64,000 nucleotides of DNA from Oscillospiraceae bacterium (GCA_022769565.1 JALEJQ010000026.1:1-64000); one strand, 5' to 3'. Positions 24,200 through 33,865 are shown, counted from the first letter of the stretch. Notes: a model not told the origin generated them from the letters alone. Numbers and translations: made by a program.

Positions 24200-26074
24200 A
24201 TGAAGATCAACGGCGAGAACGGCGGATTTGATTTTATGCCGCCCGTTTCTTACGAAGGCTGCAGCGGCGCAGAAAAGCTTGAAGCGGCTATGATCAATGC
24301 AGGTGCGCTTATTTCATATACGATCCGCTTCTGCGCTTCAAAGGTATGGAATAACGCAGTAAAGCTGCTTTGCACCGTTAAAAAGGCTGTACGTCCCGTT
24401 AAGGGCGGCACAGGAAAGAAATTAAGCCCCGAATTCAGAAAAATATCTTCGGACATTGCAGGAAAAGTAAAGGCATTTGCGGCGTTTAACGTTAAATTCG
24501 GCGAAAGGCTCCGTGAATACGGCTTTGCACAGGCTGTAAGGCTCCAGTGCTCCGATATGGTGAGCGCTTTCAAGAGAAACAAGTCTGTATTCAGAACTAT
24601 TGTTAATTATACCGTTCCCACAGCGTCCCTTGCGCTGCTTGTCGGTATTGTTTACAATACGGCTTCCACAAGCTATGGTATCACCGTTGAGTACAACGGT
24701 ACAGAGCTGGGCGTTGTTACCGCAGAATCCGTTGTTGCAGACGCACAGCAGAGCCTCGCAGACAGAGCGGTATACTACTCCACAGAGGACGAGATACTTG
24801 TTACGGCTAACCTCTCCATAAAGCCCCTTAATGCAATGGACGAGGTAATTGACGAGGTGGCTCTTGCGGAAAAAATGGAAGAGCAGATCTCGGTGCAGTC
24901 CCCCGATGTTGAGTTTGCCGGCGAGGACGAGGCCGCTGCAAGGACTATGGAAGACGTTGACGCAGCCGCAGAGACAGCAGCGGAGGCTTCCGTAAGCAGT
25001 GATGAACTGGACGGCAAGGTTAGAGCCTACGCCGTTATGATAAACGGAGAATTTTACGGCGCAGTTGAAGAAACAGACGAGATCGCCGAGTACCTTGACG
25101 GCATAAAGGCTCAGTATGACGGCGAGGACGTTGTTTCGGTAGGCTTTGACAAGTCTGTTGAATACGGCTACGAGCAGTATGTTTACCCCACTCAGATAAT
25201 GACCGAGGAAGAGATCGTTGAAAAACTCGGTTCCATCGTTTCCGAGCCTGTTTACTACGAAGTGCAGAACGGAGATAACCCCTGGAACATCGCAAAGCAC
25301 AACGATATGAGCCTTGACGAGCTGAAAAGCTGCTTTATCACATTTGAGGGCGAGCAGATAGAGGATATTACGGAGTTCTGCCCCGTTGGAGCTACCATTC
25401 AGCTCAGTGCAGAGGTGCCTTTCCTTCAGACACTTGTTACAAAGAGCGTTACTTACACTGATTCCATAGATTATGAGATCATAAAGACGGAAGACCCCAA
25501 TATGTATAAGGGTGATACCGCAGTTGATGTCAAGGGCATTGAGGGCGAAGCCGAATATACGGCGCTCGTTACCTACAAGAACGGCGTTGCTATTTCAAAG
25601 GATATTCTTGAAGAAAGAGTTATTTCCGCTCCCGTTGCACAGGAGGTAAGAGTGGGAACAAGACAGACCACTACCGAGGTAAGCACAGGCAGCGGCGGCT
25701 CGGGTGAGTATTTCTGGCCCGTTGACGGCGGTTACATATCGGCTTATCAGGGTGACGGAAGAGGACATAAGGGCATTGATATTGCTGCTCCTTACGGAAC
25801 ACCTATTTATGCGGCTCAGTCGGGTACCGTAACAAGAGCTACCAATAAGTATGACGGCTACGGCAACAGCGTTATGGTTTCCCACAGCGACGGAAATGTT
25901 ACAATGTACGCTCATATGAGCAGCATTGCTATCAGCTACGGCGACTACGTTGTAAAGGGTCAGCTTATCGGATATGTGGGCAGCACAGGCAACGCAACGG
26001 GAAATCACCTCCACTTTGAGGTAAGATCCGACGGTTCCTATCTTAACCCCACAGATTACGTTTCACAGTATTGA
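24200..26074 (+). CDS. Membrane-anchored M23 peptidoglycan endopeptidase with LysM and G5 domains
   Basis: 624 residues. A cytoplasmic part of about 125 residues is followed by one membrane helix (near 137-155) and an extracellular region. LysM: YEVQNGDNPWNIAKHNDMS (about 352-395). G5: about 410-480 (YEIIKTEDPNMYKGDTAVD...). M23 peptidase: about 500-620, with zinc ligands His523 and Asp527 (GHKGIDIAAPYG) and the HLHFEV motif (His603, His605). It would cut peptide bridges in the wall. ATG at 24200 has GGAGGG 8 nt upstream; the ATG at 24161 has none. The long N-terminal cytoplasmic segment is unusual for a wall hydrolase. Confidence 0.9.
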   Translation: MKINGENGGFDFMPPVSYEGCSGAEKLEAAMINAGALISYTIRFCASKVWNNAVKLLCTVKKAVRPVKGGTGKKLSPEFRKISSDIAGKVKAFAAFNVKFGERLREYGFAQAVRLQCSDMVSAFKRNKSVFRTIVNYTVPTASLALLVGIVYNTASTSYGITVEYNGTELGVVTAESVVADAQQSLADRAVYYSTEDEILVTANLSIKPLNAMDEVIDEVALAEKMEEQISVQSPDVEFAGEDEAAARTMEDVDAAAETAAEASVSSDELDGKVRAYAVMINGEFYGAVEETDEIAEYLDGIKAQYDGEDVVSVGFDKSVEYGYEQYVYPTQIMTEEEIVEKLGSIVSEPVYYEVQNGDNPWNIAKHNDMSLDELKSCFITFEGEQIEDITEFCPVGATIQLSAEVPFLQTLVTKSVTYTDSIDYEIIKTEDPNMYKGDTAVDVKGIEGEAEYTALVTYKNGVAISKDILEERVISAPVAQEVRVGTRQTTTEVSTGSGGSGEYFWPVDGGYISAYQGDGRGHKGIDIAAPYGTPIYAAQSGTVTRATNKYDGYGNSVMVSHSDGNVTMYAHMSSIAISYGDYVVKGQLIGYVGSTGNATGNHLHFEVRSDGSYLNPTDYVSQY

Positions 26075-26083
26075 TATAAAATT

Positions 26084-26120
26084 ACCGGCGGCAGGATAAC
26101 TGCTCGCCGGTTTTGTTTTT
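26084..26120. terminator. Bidirectional terminator between M23 and lipoprotein genes
   Basis: ACCGGCG (26084-26090) pairs with CGCCGGT (26105-26111), then TTTTGTTTTTATT on the plus strand. It serves convergent genes. Confidence 0.75.
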
Positions 26121-26724
26121 ATTCGGAAGTCTCGGTTTCGGAAGTCCTGGTTTCCATTCCTTCGGTGCTGTCGTTTCCCGTCAGCTCGGTGAAGCTGCTT
26201 ATTGAGGTCGAAATGTCTGCATCGGGGAAGGAAATGCCCGTAAGAGCCATTGTTTCGGGGTCAAAGGTCATAACATAGCCGCATTGGGAGATCTCGCCGC
26301 TGTATTCAAGCCCGTTTTCCGTTTCGGCAAGGGTCAGGTCGGGCATTGCCGCACAGTTGTCCACTGCGTCAAACATAAGCCTGAACATTGCGGCTTCGTT
26401 TATGTTCTCACGTTCAATATCAAGGGTAAGCTCCCCGAGAGAAGCGGTCAGACCGTTGTCACCGAAGGAAATGTGCAGACCTGCCATAGTTTCGGGTGCG
26501 GTTATGTCCATTTCCCACATTCCCGTTCCCAGACGGCGCATAGTTCCGCCGACCTCCATTTTCGCCGCCTTGTCCTCACCGAAGGCGGTCAGGGCGAATT
26601 CGCAGCTGAAAGCCTTGTTCAAGTCGGGAGTTTTTGCAGTGACAGCCTCCTTAATTGTTTTACAGGCTGTTAACATTATTGTAATTATAACTATAGGTAA
26701 ATAAAATAACAACTTTCTGCGCAT
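26119..26724 (-). CDS. Putative lipoprotein of unknown function
   Basis: 201 residues. Signal peptide with lipobox IMLTAC, so Cys21 would be lipid-modified. The mature part (FSCEFALTAFGEDKAAKMEVGGTMRRLGTGMWEMDI...) is beta-rich, like LolA-type or 'outer membrane lipoprotein-sorting' folds that bind lipids, but this is a guess. The C-terminus is rich in T, S and E. GGAGGG lies 7 nt before the ATG but inside a 12-bp hairpin (26729-26764), so translation may be controlled. Confidence 0.65.
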   Translation of the reverse strand: MRRKLLFYLPIVIITIMLTACKTIKEAVTAKTPDLNKAFSCEFALTAFGEDKAAKMEVGGTMRRLGTGMWEMDITAPETMAGLHISFGDNGLTASLGELTLDIERENINEAAMFRLMFDAVDNCAAMPDLTLAETENGLEYSGEISQCGYVMTFDPETMALTGISFPDADISTSISSFTELTGNDSTEGMETRTSETETSE

Positions 26725-26728
26725 AAAA

Positions 26729-26764
26729 ATGCCCTCCGTTTCATTAACTTTGAACAGAGGGCAT
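26729..26764 (-). promoter_or_regulatory. Hairpin sequestering the ribosome site of the lipoprotein gene
   Basis: Read on the minus strand, ATGCCCTCTGTT pairs with AACGGAGGGCAT over 12 bp (one G-U) around a 12-nt loop. The 3' arm contains the GGAGGG ribosome site, and TTTTT ATG follows at once. It could equally serve as the terminator of the upstream nnr gene. Confidence 0.6.
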
Positions 26765-26775
26765 ACTTTTTACTT

Positions 26776-26880
26776 TATACTAATAACCAATTAAAAACTG
26801 TACAAAAAATCGAGCATAATCTTGCATATATGGATTATGCGAAGATTTTTTGTCTACAGTTTTATTGGTTATTTGTATTA
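26776..26880. repeat. 105-bp MITE-like palindromic element, copy 1
   Basis: Begins TATACTAATAACCAATTAAA and ends TTGGTTATTTGTATTA. The two halves pair along nearly the whole length, with an inner GCATAATC/GATTATGC and a short loop. Copies lie at 44302-44406 and 63801-63903. It carries no gene. It sits directly after the nnr stop codon. Confidence 0.85.
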
Positions 26881-26885
26881 ACGCC

Positions 26886-28421
26886 TTATCTGTTCCATTC
26901 TTTGAACACAAAAGGCAGCTCTTCTATCACATCCGTGGGCAGCATTCCCATTACAGACAGCTTTTCCGCAGCAAGGTCGGCGGCTCTGCCGTGAACATAC
27001 ACTCCTGCGGCGGCAGCGTCGGAGGGGGCAAGTCCCTGTGCGGCAAACGCCGAGATGATACCCGTAAGAACATCTCCGCTTCCGCCTCTGCTCAGACCGG
27101 GATTTCCTGCCTTGCAGACGTACAGCTTTCCGTCCCCTGCAATAAAGTTCGGCACTCCTTTGGCTGCAACGATAATATCATACTCACGGGCAAGGGCAAG
27201 CGCCATTGTAAGTCTGTCCGCTTCTCCGCCGAAGGCTGCGGCGTAAAGGCGTTTCAGCTCCCCGAGGTGGGGCGTGACGATAAGCTTGTTTTTTGTGTTT
27301 CTGATAATATCTATGCAGTCCGTTATGCAGTTTATGCCATCGGCGTCAAGAATTATCGGACATTCTGCGCCTGTGACAACGGCTTTCACAACAGCTTTTG
27401 TTCCTTCTGTAACGGAAAGTCCGCAGCCTATGGCAACGGCGGTGCATTTTTTTGCTTCTTCAAGGATAATATCCGCATTTTCTGCGGCAATTGCACCGCT
27501 TTCATCCCCTTCAAGGGGCAGGGTCATTGCTTCAAAGCAGGAGGCGGCTATACGGTTCGTTACTTCCCCCGTTGAAGCAAGGGTAACAAGACCTGCACCG
27601 CTTCTCAGGGCAGCCTTTAACGCCATTGCCGCAGCTCCGCTCATACGTCTGCTCCCTGCAACACACAGCAGGCGTCCGAATTGGTTTTTATAGGAGTTCT
27701 CGGGGCGCTTGGGGAAAAGTGAGCGCACATATTCCGCTTCAAGCCCTTCTCCCACATAGCTTTCGGAGCGGAAGCAATCTTCTGTAAAGCCTATATCTGC
27801 GGTGATGATCTCTCCGCAAAGTGATTTAAGCGGCTCGGACAGCATACCCGTTTTTACGCATCCGAAGGTAACGGTGTAATCGCATTTCAGCGTACCCTCC
27901 GCAGCTTCTCCCGTAAGGCAGTTTCCGCCCGAGGGAACGTCTGCGGCAACGATTATTTTTCCGCAGCGTGATGCAAAGGAAAAGCAGGCTTTAAGCTCCG
28001 GGGGCAGTTCTCCATGAAAGCCTGTGCCGTAAACAGCGTCAACGATAAGTGCGCAGGAGGAAAACAGCCCGAAAACGGCGTCAATATTGTCGTTAAGAGC
28101 CATTACCTCAACATCATAGGCGCTAAGTTCGCAGTATTCATAAGCGGCAAGCTCCGTGGACGGGTCGCCCGAGGTGAGAACGGCGCATACCTTGAAGCCT
28201 GCTTCGGAGAGGTAACGTGCGGCGGTAAAACCGTCTCCGCCGTTGTTGCCCTTTCCGCAGAGGATAAGTATACCGTCGGAAAGGTCATGCTTTAAGGAAA
28301 GGCGGCATATGGTTTCCGTAAGCGCTGCGCCTGCGTTCTCCATTAAGGTCTTGTAGGAAACGCCGTGGGAATCGGAATAAGCCTCCGCAGCTTTCATTTG
28401 CCCTGGAGTTGCGTAAAACAT
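26886..28421 (-). CDS. nnr: Bifunctional NAD(P)H-hydrate epimerase / ADP-dependent dehydratase
   Basis: 511 residues, the usual size of the fused repair enzyme. The N-terminal YjeF domain (about 1-215) epimerises damaged NAD(P)HX: GNNGGDGFTAARYLSEAG and VDAVYGTGFHGELPPE are its motifs. The C-terminal ribokinase-like domain (about 235-500) dehydrates (S)-NAD(P)HX with ADP: LLCVAGSRRMSGAA, VIGCGLSVTEGT, PIILDADGIN, VTPHLGEL and GNPGLSRGGSGDVLTG are typical. A gene for an AcpS-like protein lies upstream, as is common in Firmicutes. Confidence 0.93.
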   Translation of the reverse strand: MFYATPGQMKAAEAYSDSHGVSYKTLMENAGAALTETICRLSLKHDLSDGILILCGKGNNGGDGFTAARYLSEAGFKVCAVLTSGDPSTELAAYEYCELSAYDVEVMALNDNIDAVFGLFSSCALIVDAVYGTGFHGELPPELKACFSFASRCGKIIVAADVPSGGNCLTGEAAEGTLKCDYTVTFGCVKTGMLSEPLKSLCGEIITADIGFTEDCFRSESYVGEGLEAEYVRSLFPKRPENSYKNQFGRLLCVAGSRRMSGAAAMALKAALRSGAGLVTLASTGEVTNRIAASCFEAMTLPLEGDESGAIAAENADIILEEAKKCTAVAIGCGLSVTEGTKAVVKAVVTGAECPIILDADGINCITDCIDIIRNTKNKLIVTPHLGELKRLYAAAFGGEADRLTMALALAREYDIIVAAKGVPNFIAGDGKLYVCKAGNPGLSRGGSGDVLTGIISAFAAQGLAPSDAAAAGVYVHGRAADLAAEKLSVMGMLPTDVIEELPFVFKEWNR

Positions 28422-28440
28422 TGTATCACTTCCTAAATCA

Positions 28441-28461
28441 AAGGCGGCTTTGCGCCGCCTT
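28441..28461. terminator. GC-rich hairpin between acpS-like and nnr genes
   Basis: AAGGCGGC and GCCGCCTT form a perfect 8-bp stem with a 5-nt loop. T-rich sequence follows on the plus strand; on the minus strand, in the direction of the genes, only TTTGATTT follows, so termination would be partial. Confidence 0.45.
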
Positions 28462-28475
28462 GTTGTTTTATTGAA

Positions 28476-28835
28476 TTATTCATAAAGAAGCACCGTTGCC
28501 ATTATCACCGTTTTGGAATGGGCGCAGGATACCGAGGTGTGCATCTTGTTGAGTACGAAACGCTTTTTGGTTTCCCCCGAAAGGCTCAGGTAATAGGTTC
28601 CGCTGTAGTTGGCAAGAACGGATATTTCCTGTATTGAGCAGCCTCGGAAGGAGGTACCCATGACCTTTTTGAAAGCCAGCTTTGCGCAGTACATCTCCGC
28701 CATTATATATGGGGAAAAATTCTTGCTCATAATGAATTTCATTTCCTGTGGAGAATAAACTCTCGACAAAAAACGTGGATTTTTAAGTATTTTTTTTATA
28801 TGCTCCGTATCGGCAAGGTAGGTTTCCATTATCAT
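28476..28835 (-). CDS. Divergent holo-ACP synthase (AcpS)-like protein
   Basis: 119 residues, the length of AcpS, which moves 4'-phosphopantetheine to acyl carrier protein. Similarity runs along the chain: NPRFLSRVYSPQEM matches the 'RF..RI.T..E' segment, AEMYCAKLAFKKVMGTSF matches the FAAKEAFSKA.GTG segment, then SIQEISV and HTSVSCAHSKTVIMATVLLYE at the end. The metal-binding Glu of the KEA motif is Leu53 here, and the SITHT motif is changed to SVSCAHS. It may therefore be inactive or have a new role. Its place before nnr is the normal place of acpS. Confidence 0.65.
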   Translation of the reverse strand: MIMETYLADTEHIKKILKNPRFLSRVYSPQEMKFIMSKNFSPYIMAEMYCAKLAFKKVMGTSFRGCSIQEISVLANYSGTYYLSLSGETKKRFVLNKMHTSVSCAHSKTVIMATVLLYE

Positions 28836-28878
28836 AAAAACTGTTTCCTTTCATGATGTTGGGAATCGCAGTGACATA

Positions 28879-29406
28879 TTACTGTCGGTTGTTTCTGTCA
28901 AATTCCGCTTTAACGAGCCTTGGAAGGAACGGCTTTAAACCGTCCACTACTTTTTCCTCGGGAGAAAAAATAAGGCGAACATTGCCCATTGAGGGGTGAG
29001 TGAAGTCGGCGAAGTAGGTCTCGCTTTCTTCTCTGCTTATACCGTCCGCTTTTACAATGGTAACGTCCGAGCCTATCTGCGGCGCATTTGAGTATTTGCC
29101 GAATCTTTCAAAGGAAGAAGCCTTTGCTGTGATAAGGCGCTTTCTCTTGCGCTTGGCGATTATCTTATCAATGTCCATTTCACCGTTGGTAACGATGTAC
29201 TCATATTCGGTGTCAAGACCCGTCATAAGATAAAATCCGCCGTAAAGAGCACCTGCGGCAACGATAATGCCGAATGCAAAGCCTATAAGCATAAGCATAA
29301 CGCAAAGCGCAGTGATGATGACCATACCTGCTGCGATAAGTATTTTTAGTGCAGTAGTTTTGCCGTCAGAGGGCTTTCTGACAAGCTGTTCCACAAAAAT
29401 GTCCAT
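28879..29406 (-). CDS. Two-helix membrane protein, DUF6106-like
   Basis: 175 residues. After an N-terminal amphipathic start (MDIFVEQLVRKPSDGKTT) come two adjacent membrane helices (about 20-60), then a soluble beta-rich domain with EYIVTNGEMDIDKIIAKRKRKRLI, resembling PH-like domains of small bacterial membrane proteins. The family name is from memory. GGAGG lies 6 nt before the ATG at 29406. Function unknown. Confidence 0.65.
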   Translation of the reverse strand: MDIFVEQLVRKPSDGKTTALKILIAAGMVIITALCVMLMLIGFAFGIIVAAGALYGGFYLMTGLDTEYEYIVTNGEMDIDKIIAKRKRKRLITAKASSFERFGKYSNAPQIGSDVTIVKADGISREESETYFADFTHPSMGNVRLIFSPEEKVVDGLKPFLPRLVKAEFDRNNRQ

Positions 29407-29485
29407 TTTGGCCTCCATTTTAGAATAGTTTTTTGTACAAAATATATTATAACACAAAAAGTTCAGACTTTCAAGGAAAAAATAC

Positions 29486-29514
29486 TTGAAAATTATTATT
29501 TTATTGTATATAAT
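29486..29514 (+). promoter_or_regulatory. Promoter of the T-box/pheST operon
   Basis: TTGAAA (29486-29491), 17-bp spacer, TATAAT (29509-29514). Transcription would begin near 29521, ahead of the T-box leader. Confidence 0.75.
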
Positions 29515-29559
29515 ATAAATATCGGATTTAATAAATTCGGTTTTCGCTCAATAGTTGTA

Positions 29560-29806
29560 AAACACAACGACCGGGTACAGTAGTTTATGGGTCAAAAACG
29601 CATTTCCAGAGAAAAAGCTCCTTGGCTGAAAGGCTTTTATGCGTCCTGTAAATGAAATTCACCCGTGAGTGGTTCTGCTGAACAAAGCACTGCTTTAATT
29701 AGGCGGAAACGTAACGGCTGCGTTAACGCCGGGGGGATGTTTGTCCTTTGAAATGGGTGGTTATAAGCAGGAGCAGTCTTGTCCCGATTCGGGGCAGGGC
29801 TTTTTT
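29560..29806 (+). ncRNA. T-box leader, phenylalanine type
   Basis: The leader can form Stem I (CGGGT near 29573 with ACCCG near 29664). The specifier appears to be TTC followed by A (AAATTCACCC near 29660), a Phe codon. The T-box sequence is TGGGTGGTTA at 29754-29763, whose TGGT would pair with the ACCA end of uncharged tRNA. A terminator follows at 29774-29806: AGTCTTGTCCCGA with TCGGGGCAGGGCT (G-U pairs allowed) and TTTTTT. Uncharged tRNA-Phe would favour the antiterminator and so expression of the genes that follow, including pheS-pheT. Confidence 0.8.
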
Positions 29807-29823
29807 GTTGTTTGGGAGATATT

Positions 29824-30300
29824 ATGAAAGACGACAGCTTTTCTTTTCTGCAAGGTATAAAAGAACATCCCGTCCGTTCCTTCGGGCAGCTTATAAAGAT
29901 ACTGCTGATAGTTATAACGGCGGTGCTTTCCTTCCTTATAGGGGCAGGCTTTCCGCTGCTGATAATAATTTACCTTGCGGCAGTTGTTGTTGCGGCGCTG
30001 TACAAGGGAGATTTTTGGCAGGAATGGAAAGGATACGTTCTTGCGGCTGTTATCGGAGCAGGTGCAATATGGCTCCTGTCGGTGATTTTAGGCGGAATTC
30101 TGGCGGCGCTTCGGGAAAACCTGCTTGTTTCGGCGTTCGGCAATCCTGCGGACGAAAACGAGGGGGGAAAGGTGCCTTCCTTCTGCGAAAAGCCTTTTGA
30201 CCCGAAGGAAACGGCACTTCTGGAGCTTGAACGGCAGTATAACGCAAATCTTCTTTCAAAGGAAGAGTATGAGCGGCAGAAAAAGGACATTTTGGAGTAG
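29824..30300 (+). CDS. Small membrane protein with SHOCT-like C-terminus
   Basis: 158 residues. Two to three membrane helices lie at about 20-62 and 70-97, then a short linker and a final helix pair, LLELERQYNANLLSKEEYERQKKDIL, which has the pattern of the SHOCT domain (short C-terminal oligomerisation-type module). ATG at 29824 is preceded by GGGAG at 5 nt. The gene directly follows the T-box terminator and precedes pheS by 54 nt, so it is under Phe-tRNA control. Its function is unknown. Confidence 0.65.
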   Translation: MKDDSFSFLQGIKEHPVRSFGQLIKILLIVITAVLSFLIGAGFPLLIIIYLAAVVVAALYKGDFWQEWKGYVLAAVIGAGAIWLLSVILGGILAALRENLLVSAFGNPADENEGGKVPSFCEKPFDPKETALLELERQYNANLLSKEEYERQKKDILE

Positions 30301-30354
30301 AATGACATAACCGACCGATAAAAAACAATGCAATTTTAATATGAGGTGAATTTT

Positions 30355-31374
30355 ATGAAAGAACAGCTTGAAAAGATCAAACAGCTTGCCGAGCAGGAGC
30401 TTGAAAAGTGCGAAAGCCTTGATGTGCTTGAAAATCTCAGAGTAAAATTTCTCGGCAAAAAGGGCGAGCTTACCGCTATTTTGAAGCAGATGGGCTCACT
30501 TTCCGCAGAGGAGCGTCCCGTTATCGGACAGCTTGCAAACACCGTCCGCTCCGCTATTGAGGAGGACATTTCAAAGCGTACACAGGCGCTTAAAACGGAG
30601 CTTGCGGCAAAGAAACTTGAAGCGGAAACTCTGGACGTTACTCTGCCCGGTACTCCCCTTGAACTTGGAAAGCTCCACCCCCTTACCGTTACCCTTAACG
30701 ACATAAAGGAAATATTCCTTGGAATGGGCTTTGAAATTGCTGAGGGTCCCGAGGTCGAGACCGACCACTACTGCTTTGAGGCGCTTAATATGCCCAAGCA
30801 CCACCCGGCAAGAGATACTCAGGATACATTCTACATCAATGACAACGTTGTTCTCCGCACACAGACCTCCTCCGTGCAGATACGCACAATGGAGAACAAG
30901 AAGCCGCCTATCAGAATTATCTCCCCCGGCAGAGTTTACCGCTCCGATACGGTTGACGCAACACACTCTCCCCTTTTCCACCAGATAGAGGGACTTGTTG
31001 TTGACAAGGGCATTACAATGGCTGACCTTAACGGTACCCTTGAACTGCTTATGAAGAGAATTTACGGTGAGGATTGTCAGATAAGACTTCGCCCCCACCA
31101 CTTCCCTTATACGGAACCCTCTGCCGAGGTGGATATGATGTGCTTCAACTGTCACGGCGCAGGCTGTCCTCTCTGCAAGAACGAGGGCTACATCGAGCTT
31201 TTAGGCGCAGGCATGGTACACCCCAAGGTGCTTGAGGGCTGCGGAATCGACCCCGAGGTCTACAGCGGCTTTGCATTTGGCATCGGTCTTGAGCGTATCA
31301 CAATGGGACGCTACAAGATTGGCGATATGAGATTGCTTTATGAGAATGATATGAGATTCTTGGGTCAGTTCTGA
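30355..31374 (+). CDS. pheS: Phenylalanine-tRNA ligase, alpha subunit
   Basis: 339 residues, the normal length. An N-terminal coiled-coil (about 1-85, rich in E and K) binds tRNA, followed by the class II catalytic core: [37 protein letters not shown], motif 2 [20 protein letters not shown] and motif 3 [16 protein letters not shown]. The start is ATG at 30355, 7 nt after GAGGTG. With PheT it forms the alpha2-beta2 enzyme that charges tRNA-Phe in the cytoplasm. Confidence 0.96.
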   Translation: MKEQLEKIKQLAEQELEKCESLDVLENLRVKFLGKKGELTAILKQMGSLSAEERPVIGQLANTVRSAIEEDISKRTQALKTELAAKKLEAETLDVTLPGTPLELGKLHPLTVTLNDIKEIFLGMGFEIAEGPEVETDHYCFEALNMPKHHPARDTQDTFYINDNVVLRTQTSSVQIRTMENKKPPIRIISPGRVYRSDTVDATHSPLFHQIEGLVVDKGITMADLNGTLELLMKRIYGEDCQIRLRPHHFPYTEPSAEVDMMCFNCHGAGCPLCKNEGYIELLGAGMVHPKVLEGCGIDPEVYSGFAFGIGLERITMGRYKIGDMRLLYENDMRFLGQF

Positions 31375-31431
31375 TTTCAAGAAGCAAGAAATTAAAACTG
31401 TTCTCCCAAATTTACACAGGAGGTTATATAA

Positions 31432-33849
31432 ATGGATCTTTCAATGAGATGGCTGTCGGATTATATTGACGTATCCGACCTTTCAATAAAGGAATTTTGT
31501 TCCGGACTTACAATAAGCGGCTCAAAGGTTGAGCGCTATGAAACAGAGGGCGAGGAGATAAGCAAGGTCGTTGTGGGAAAGCTGCTTTCCGTTGTTCCCC
31601 ACGAAAACTCCGACCACCTTGTTGTATGTCAGGTTGACGTCGGCAAGGCAGGAAACGGCGAGCCTATACAGATAGTTACGGGTGCTCCCAACGTTAAGGC
31701 AGGGGACATCGTTCCCGTTGCAATGGACGGCTCCACACTTCCCGGCGGCGTAAAGATAAAGAAGGGCAAGCTGAGAGGCGTTGAGTCAAACGGTATGCTC
31801 TGCTCTCTTGGCGAGCTGGGACTTACCACCCACGATTTCCCCTATGCAATTGCTGACGGCATTTTCCTGCTTCAGGAAGAGGAAGGCTGTAAGCCCCTTG
31901 AGCTTGGTATGGATATAAAGGAGGCTATCGGCTTCAATGACACAAGCGTTGAGTTTGAAATCACCTCAAACCGCCCCGACTGTATGTCCGTTATCGGTCT
32001 TGCAAGAGAAACACACGCAACCTTTGACAGACCCTACACCGTAAAGGAACCCACCTTCAAGGGCATTGACGGCGACATAAACTCCATGCTCAAAGTTGAG
32101 ATACACAACAAGGAGCTTTGCCCCAGATATATCGCAGGCGTTGTAAAGAACGTTAAGATAGGTATGTCCCCACGCTGGATGAGAGAAAGGCTCCGTGCAA
32201 GCGGCGTTCGTCCTATCAATAACTTTGTTGACATCACAAACTATGTAATGCTTGAATACGGTCACCCTATGCACGCTTTCGATATACGCTACATCAAGGG
32301 CAATGAAATAAATATCCGCAACGCAAAGCAGGGCGAGAAGATAACCACCCTTGACGGCGTTGAGCGTACTCTTACCGACAAAATGCTTGTTATTGCAGAC
32401 GCTGAAAAGCCTGTTGCGGTTGCAGGCGTAATGGGCGGCGAGTACAGCGGCATTATGGACGATACCGTGGACGTTGTTTTCGAGGCTGCCTGCTTTGACG
32501 GTGCTTCCGTAAGAACTACCGCAAAGGCGCTTGGCATGAGAACGGACGCTTCTTCACGCTTTGAAAAGGGACTTGACCCTCAGAACGCTTATCCTGCAAT
32601 AATGAGAGCCTTCCAGCTTGTTGAAGAGCTTGGCTGCGGCGAGGTCGTTAAGACAATAATCGACGCAGACTACAGCGACAAGACACCTAAAGGAGTTGTA
32701 TTTGACCCCGAATGGATAAATAACTTCCTCGGCTCGGATATTTCCGAAGAAGAAATGGTTTCCTGCCTTGAAAAGCTGGATTTCAAGGTTGAAAACGGTA
32801 TGGCTTACGCTCCCTCGGTAAGAATAGACATTGAATGCAAGGCTGATATTGCGGAGGAAGTAGCAAGAATTTACGGCTACAACAAGATACCCAAGACCAT
32901 TATCAGAGGCGTTGCACAGGCGCAGCTTACACCTAAGCAGAAGTTTGAAAGAACCATAGCAAACACAATGACGGCTCTGGGCTGCTACGAAATAACAACA
33001 TATTCCTTCATCAGCCCCAAGTATTTTGACAAGATAAGACTTCCCGAGAACAGCCCCCTCCGCAAGACCGTTACAATTACAAATCCCCTGGGCGAGGACA
33101 CCTCTGTTATGAGAACTACCATTCTCCCCTCAATGTGCGAGGTGCTTGCGAGAAACTATAACAACAGAAACGCTTCCGCATTCCTTTTTGAAGTGGGAAA
33201 CGAGTATATTCCGAACGGCGGCGAGCTGCCCGACGAGCCTTCACGCCTTGCTGTGGGAATGTACGGCAACGGTGCGGACTTCTTCGGACTTAAGGGCAGG
33301 ATAGAAGCACTCCTTGATACAATGGGACTGAGAGACTGCGAATATACAGCCTGCTCCGATGCAGAAGATTATCCCGAAGCGCCTGCCTTCCACCCCGGCA
33401 GATGTGCCGTTATCTCCAAAGACGGCGTAAAGATAGGCATTATGGGTGAGCTTCACCCCGAAACACTTGAAAATTACGGCATTGATACCAAGGCATATGC
33501 GGCAAAGCTGTGTATTCCCGAAATGATGTCGCTTTCCGAGGGTGAAAAGACTTATAAGCCGCTGCCCAAGTTCCCTGCAACGACCCGTGATATTGCAGTG
33601 GTATGCGACGATAAGCTGCCTGCGGCTTCGCTTGAAAAGGCAATAAAGAGCGCTGTGGGCAATATCCTTGAAAGCGTATCGCTGTTTGACGTTTATAAGG
33701 GCAAGCAGGTAGGCGAGGGAAAGAAGTCCATGGCTTACTCAATTTCAATGCGTTCACACGAGGGTACACTTACCGACGAACAGGCTGACGCAGCAATGAA
33801 GAGAGTTCTTAAAGAGCTTGCAAAGCTGGGCGCAGAGCTGAGAGCATAA
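31432..33849 (+). CDS. pheT: Phenylalanine-tRNA ligase, beta subunit
   Basis: 805 residues, typical of the bacterial form. Domains in order: N-terminal tRNA-binding OB fold (about 40-150), B3/B4 editing region (about 205-380, with [21 protein letters not shown]), B5 domain (about 405-475), catalytic-like core (about 480-690) and the C-terminal ferredoxin-like anticodon-binding domain ([25 protein letters not shown] to the end). AGGAGG precedes the ATG. The stop codon is followed within 20 nt by a composite hairpin element. Confidence 0.96.
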   Translation: MDLSMRWLSDYIDVSDLSIKEFCSGLTISGSKVERYETEGEEISKVVVGKLLSVVPHENSDHLVVCQVDVGKAGNGEPIQIVTGAPNVKAGDIVPVAMDGSTLPGGVKIKKGKLRGVESNGMLCSLGELGLTTHDFPYAIADGIFLLQEEEGCKPLELGMDIKEAIGFNDTSVEFEITSNRPDCMSVIGLARETHATFDRPYTVKEPTFKGIDGDINSMLKVEIHNKELCPRYIAGVVKNVKIGMSPRWMRERLRASGVRPINNFVDITNYVMLEYGHPMHAFDIRYIKGNEINIRNAKQGEKITTLDGVERTLTDKMLVIADAEKPVAVAGVMGGEYSGIMDDTVDVVFEAACFDGASVRTTAKALGMRTDASSRFEKGLDPQNAYPAIMRAFQLVEELGCGEVVKTIIDADYSDKTPKGVVFDPEWINNFLGSDISEEEMVSCLEKLDFKVENGMAYAPSVRIDIECKADIAEEVARIYGYNKIPKTIIRGVAQAQLTPKQKFERTIANTMTALGCYEITTYSFISPKYFDKIRLPENSPLRKTVTITNPLGEDTSVMRTTILPSMCEVLARNYNNRNASAFLFEVGNEYIPNGGELPDEPSRLAVGMYGNGADFFGLKGRIEALLDTMGLRDCEYTACSDAEDYPEAPAFHPGRCAVISKDGVKIGIMGELHPETLENYGIDTKAYAAKLCIPEMMSLSEGEKTYKPLPKFPATTRDIAVVCDDKLPAASLEKAIKSAVGNILESVSLFDVYKGKQVGEGKKSMAYSISMRSHEGTLTDEQADAAMKRVLKELAKLGAELRA

Positions 33850-33865
33850 ACGCATAAAGCAGCAG

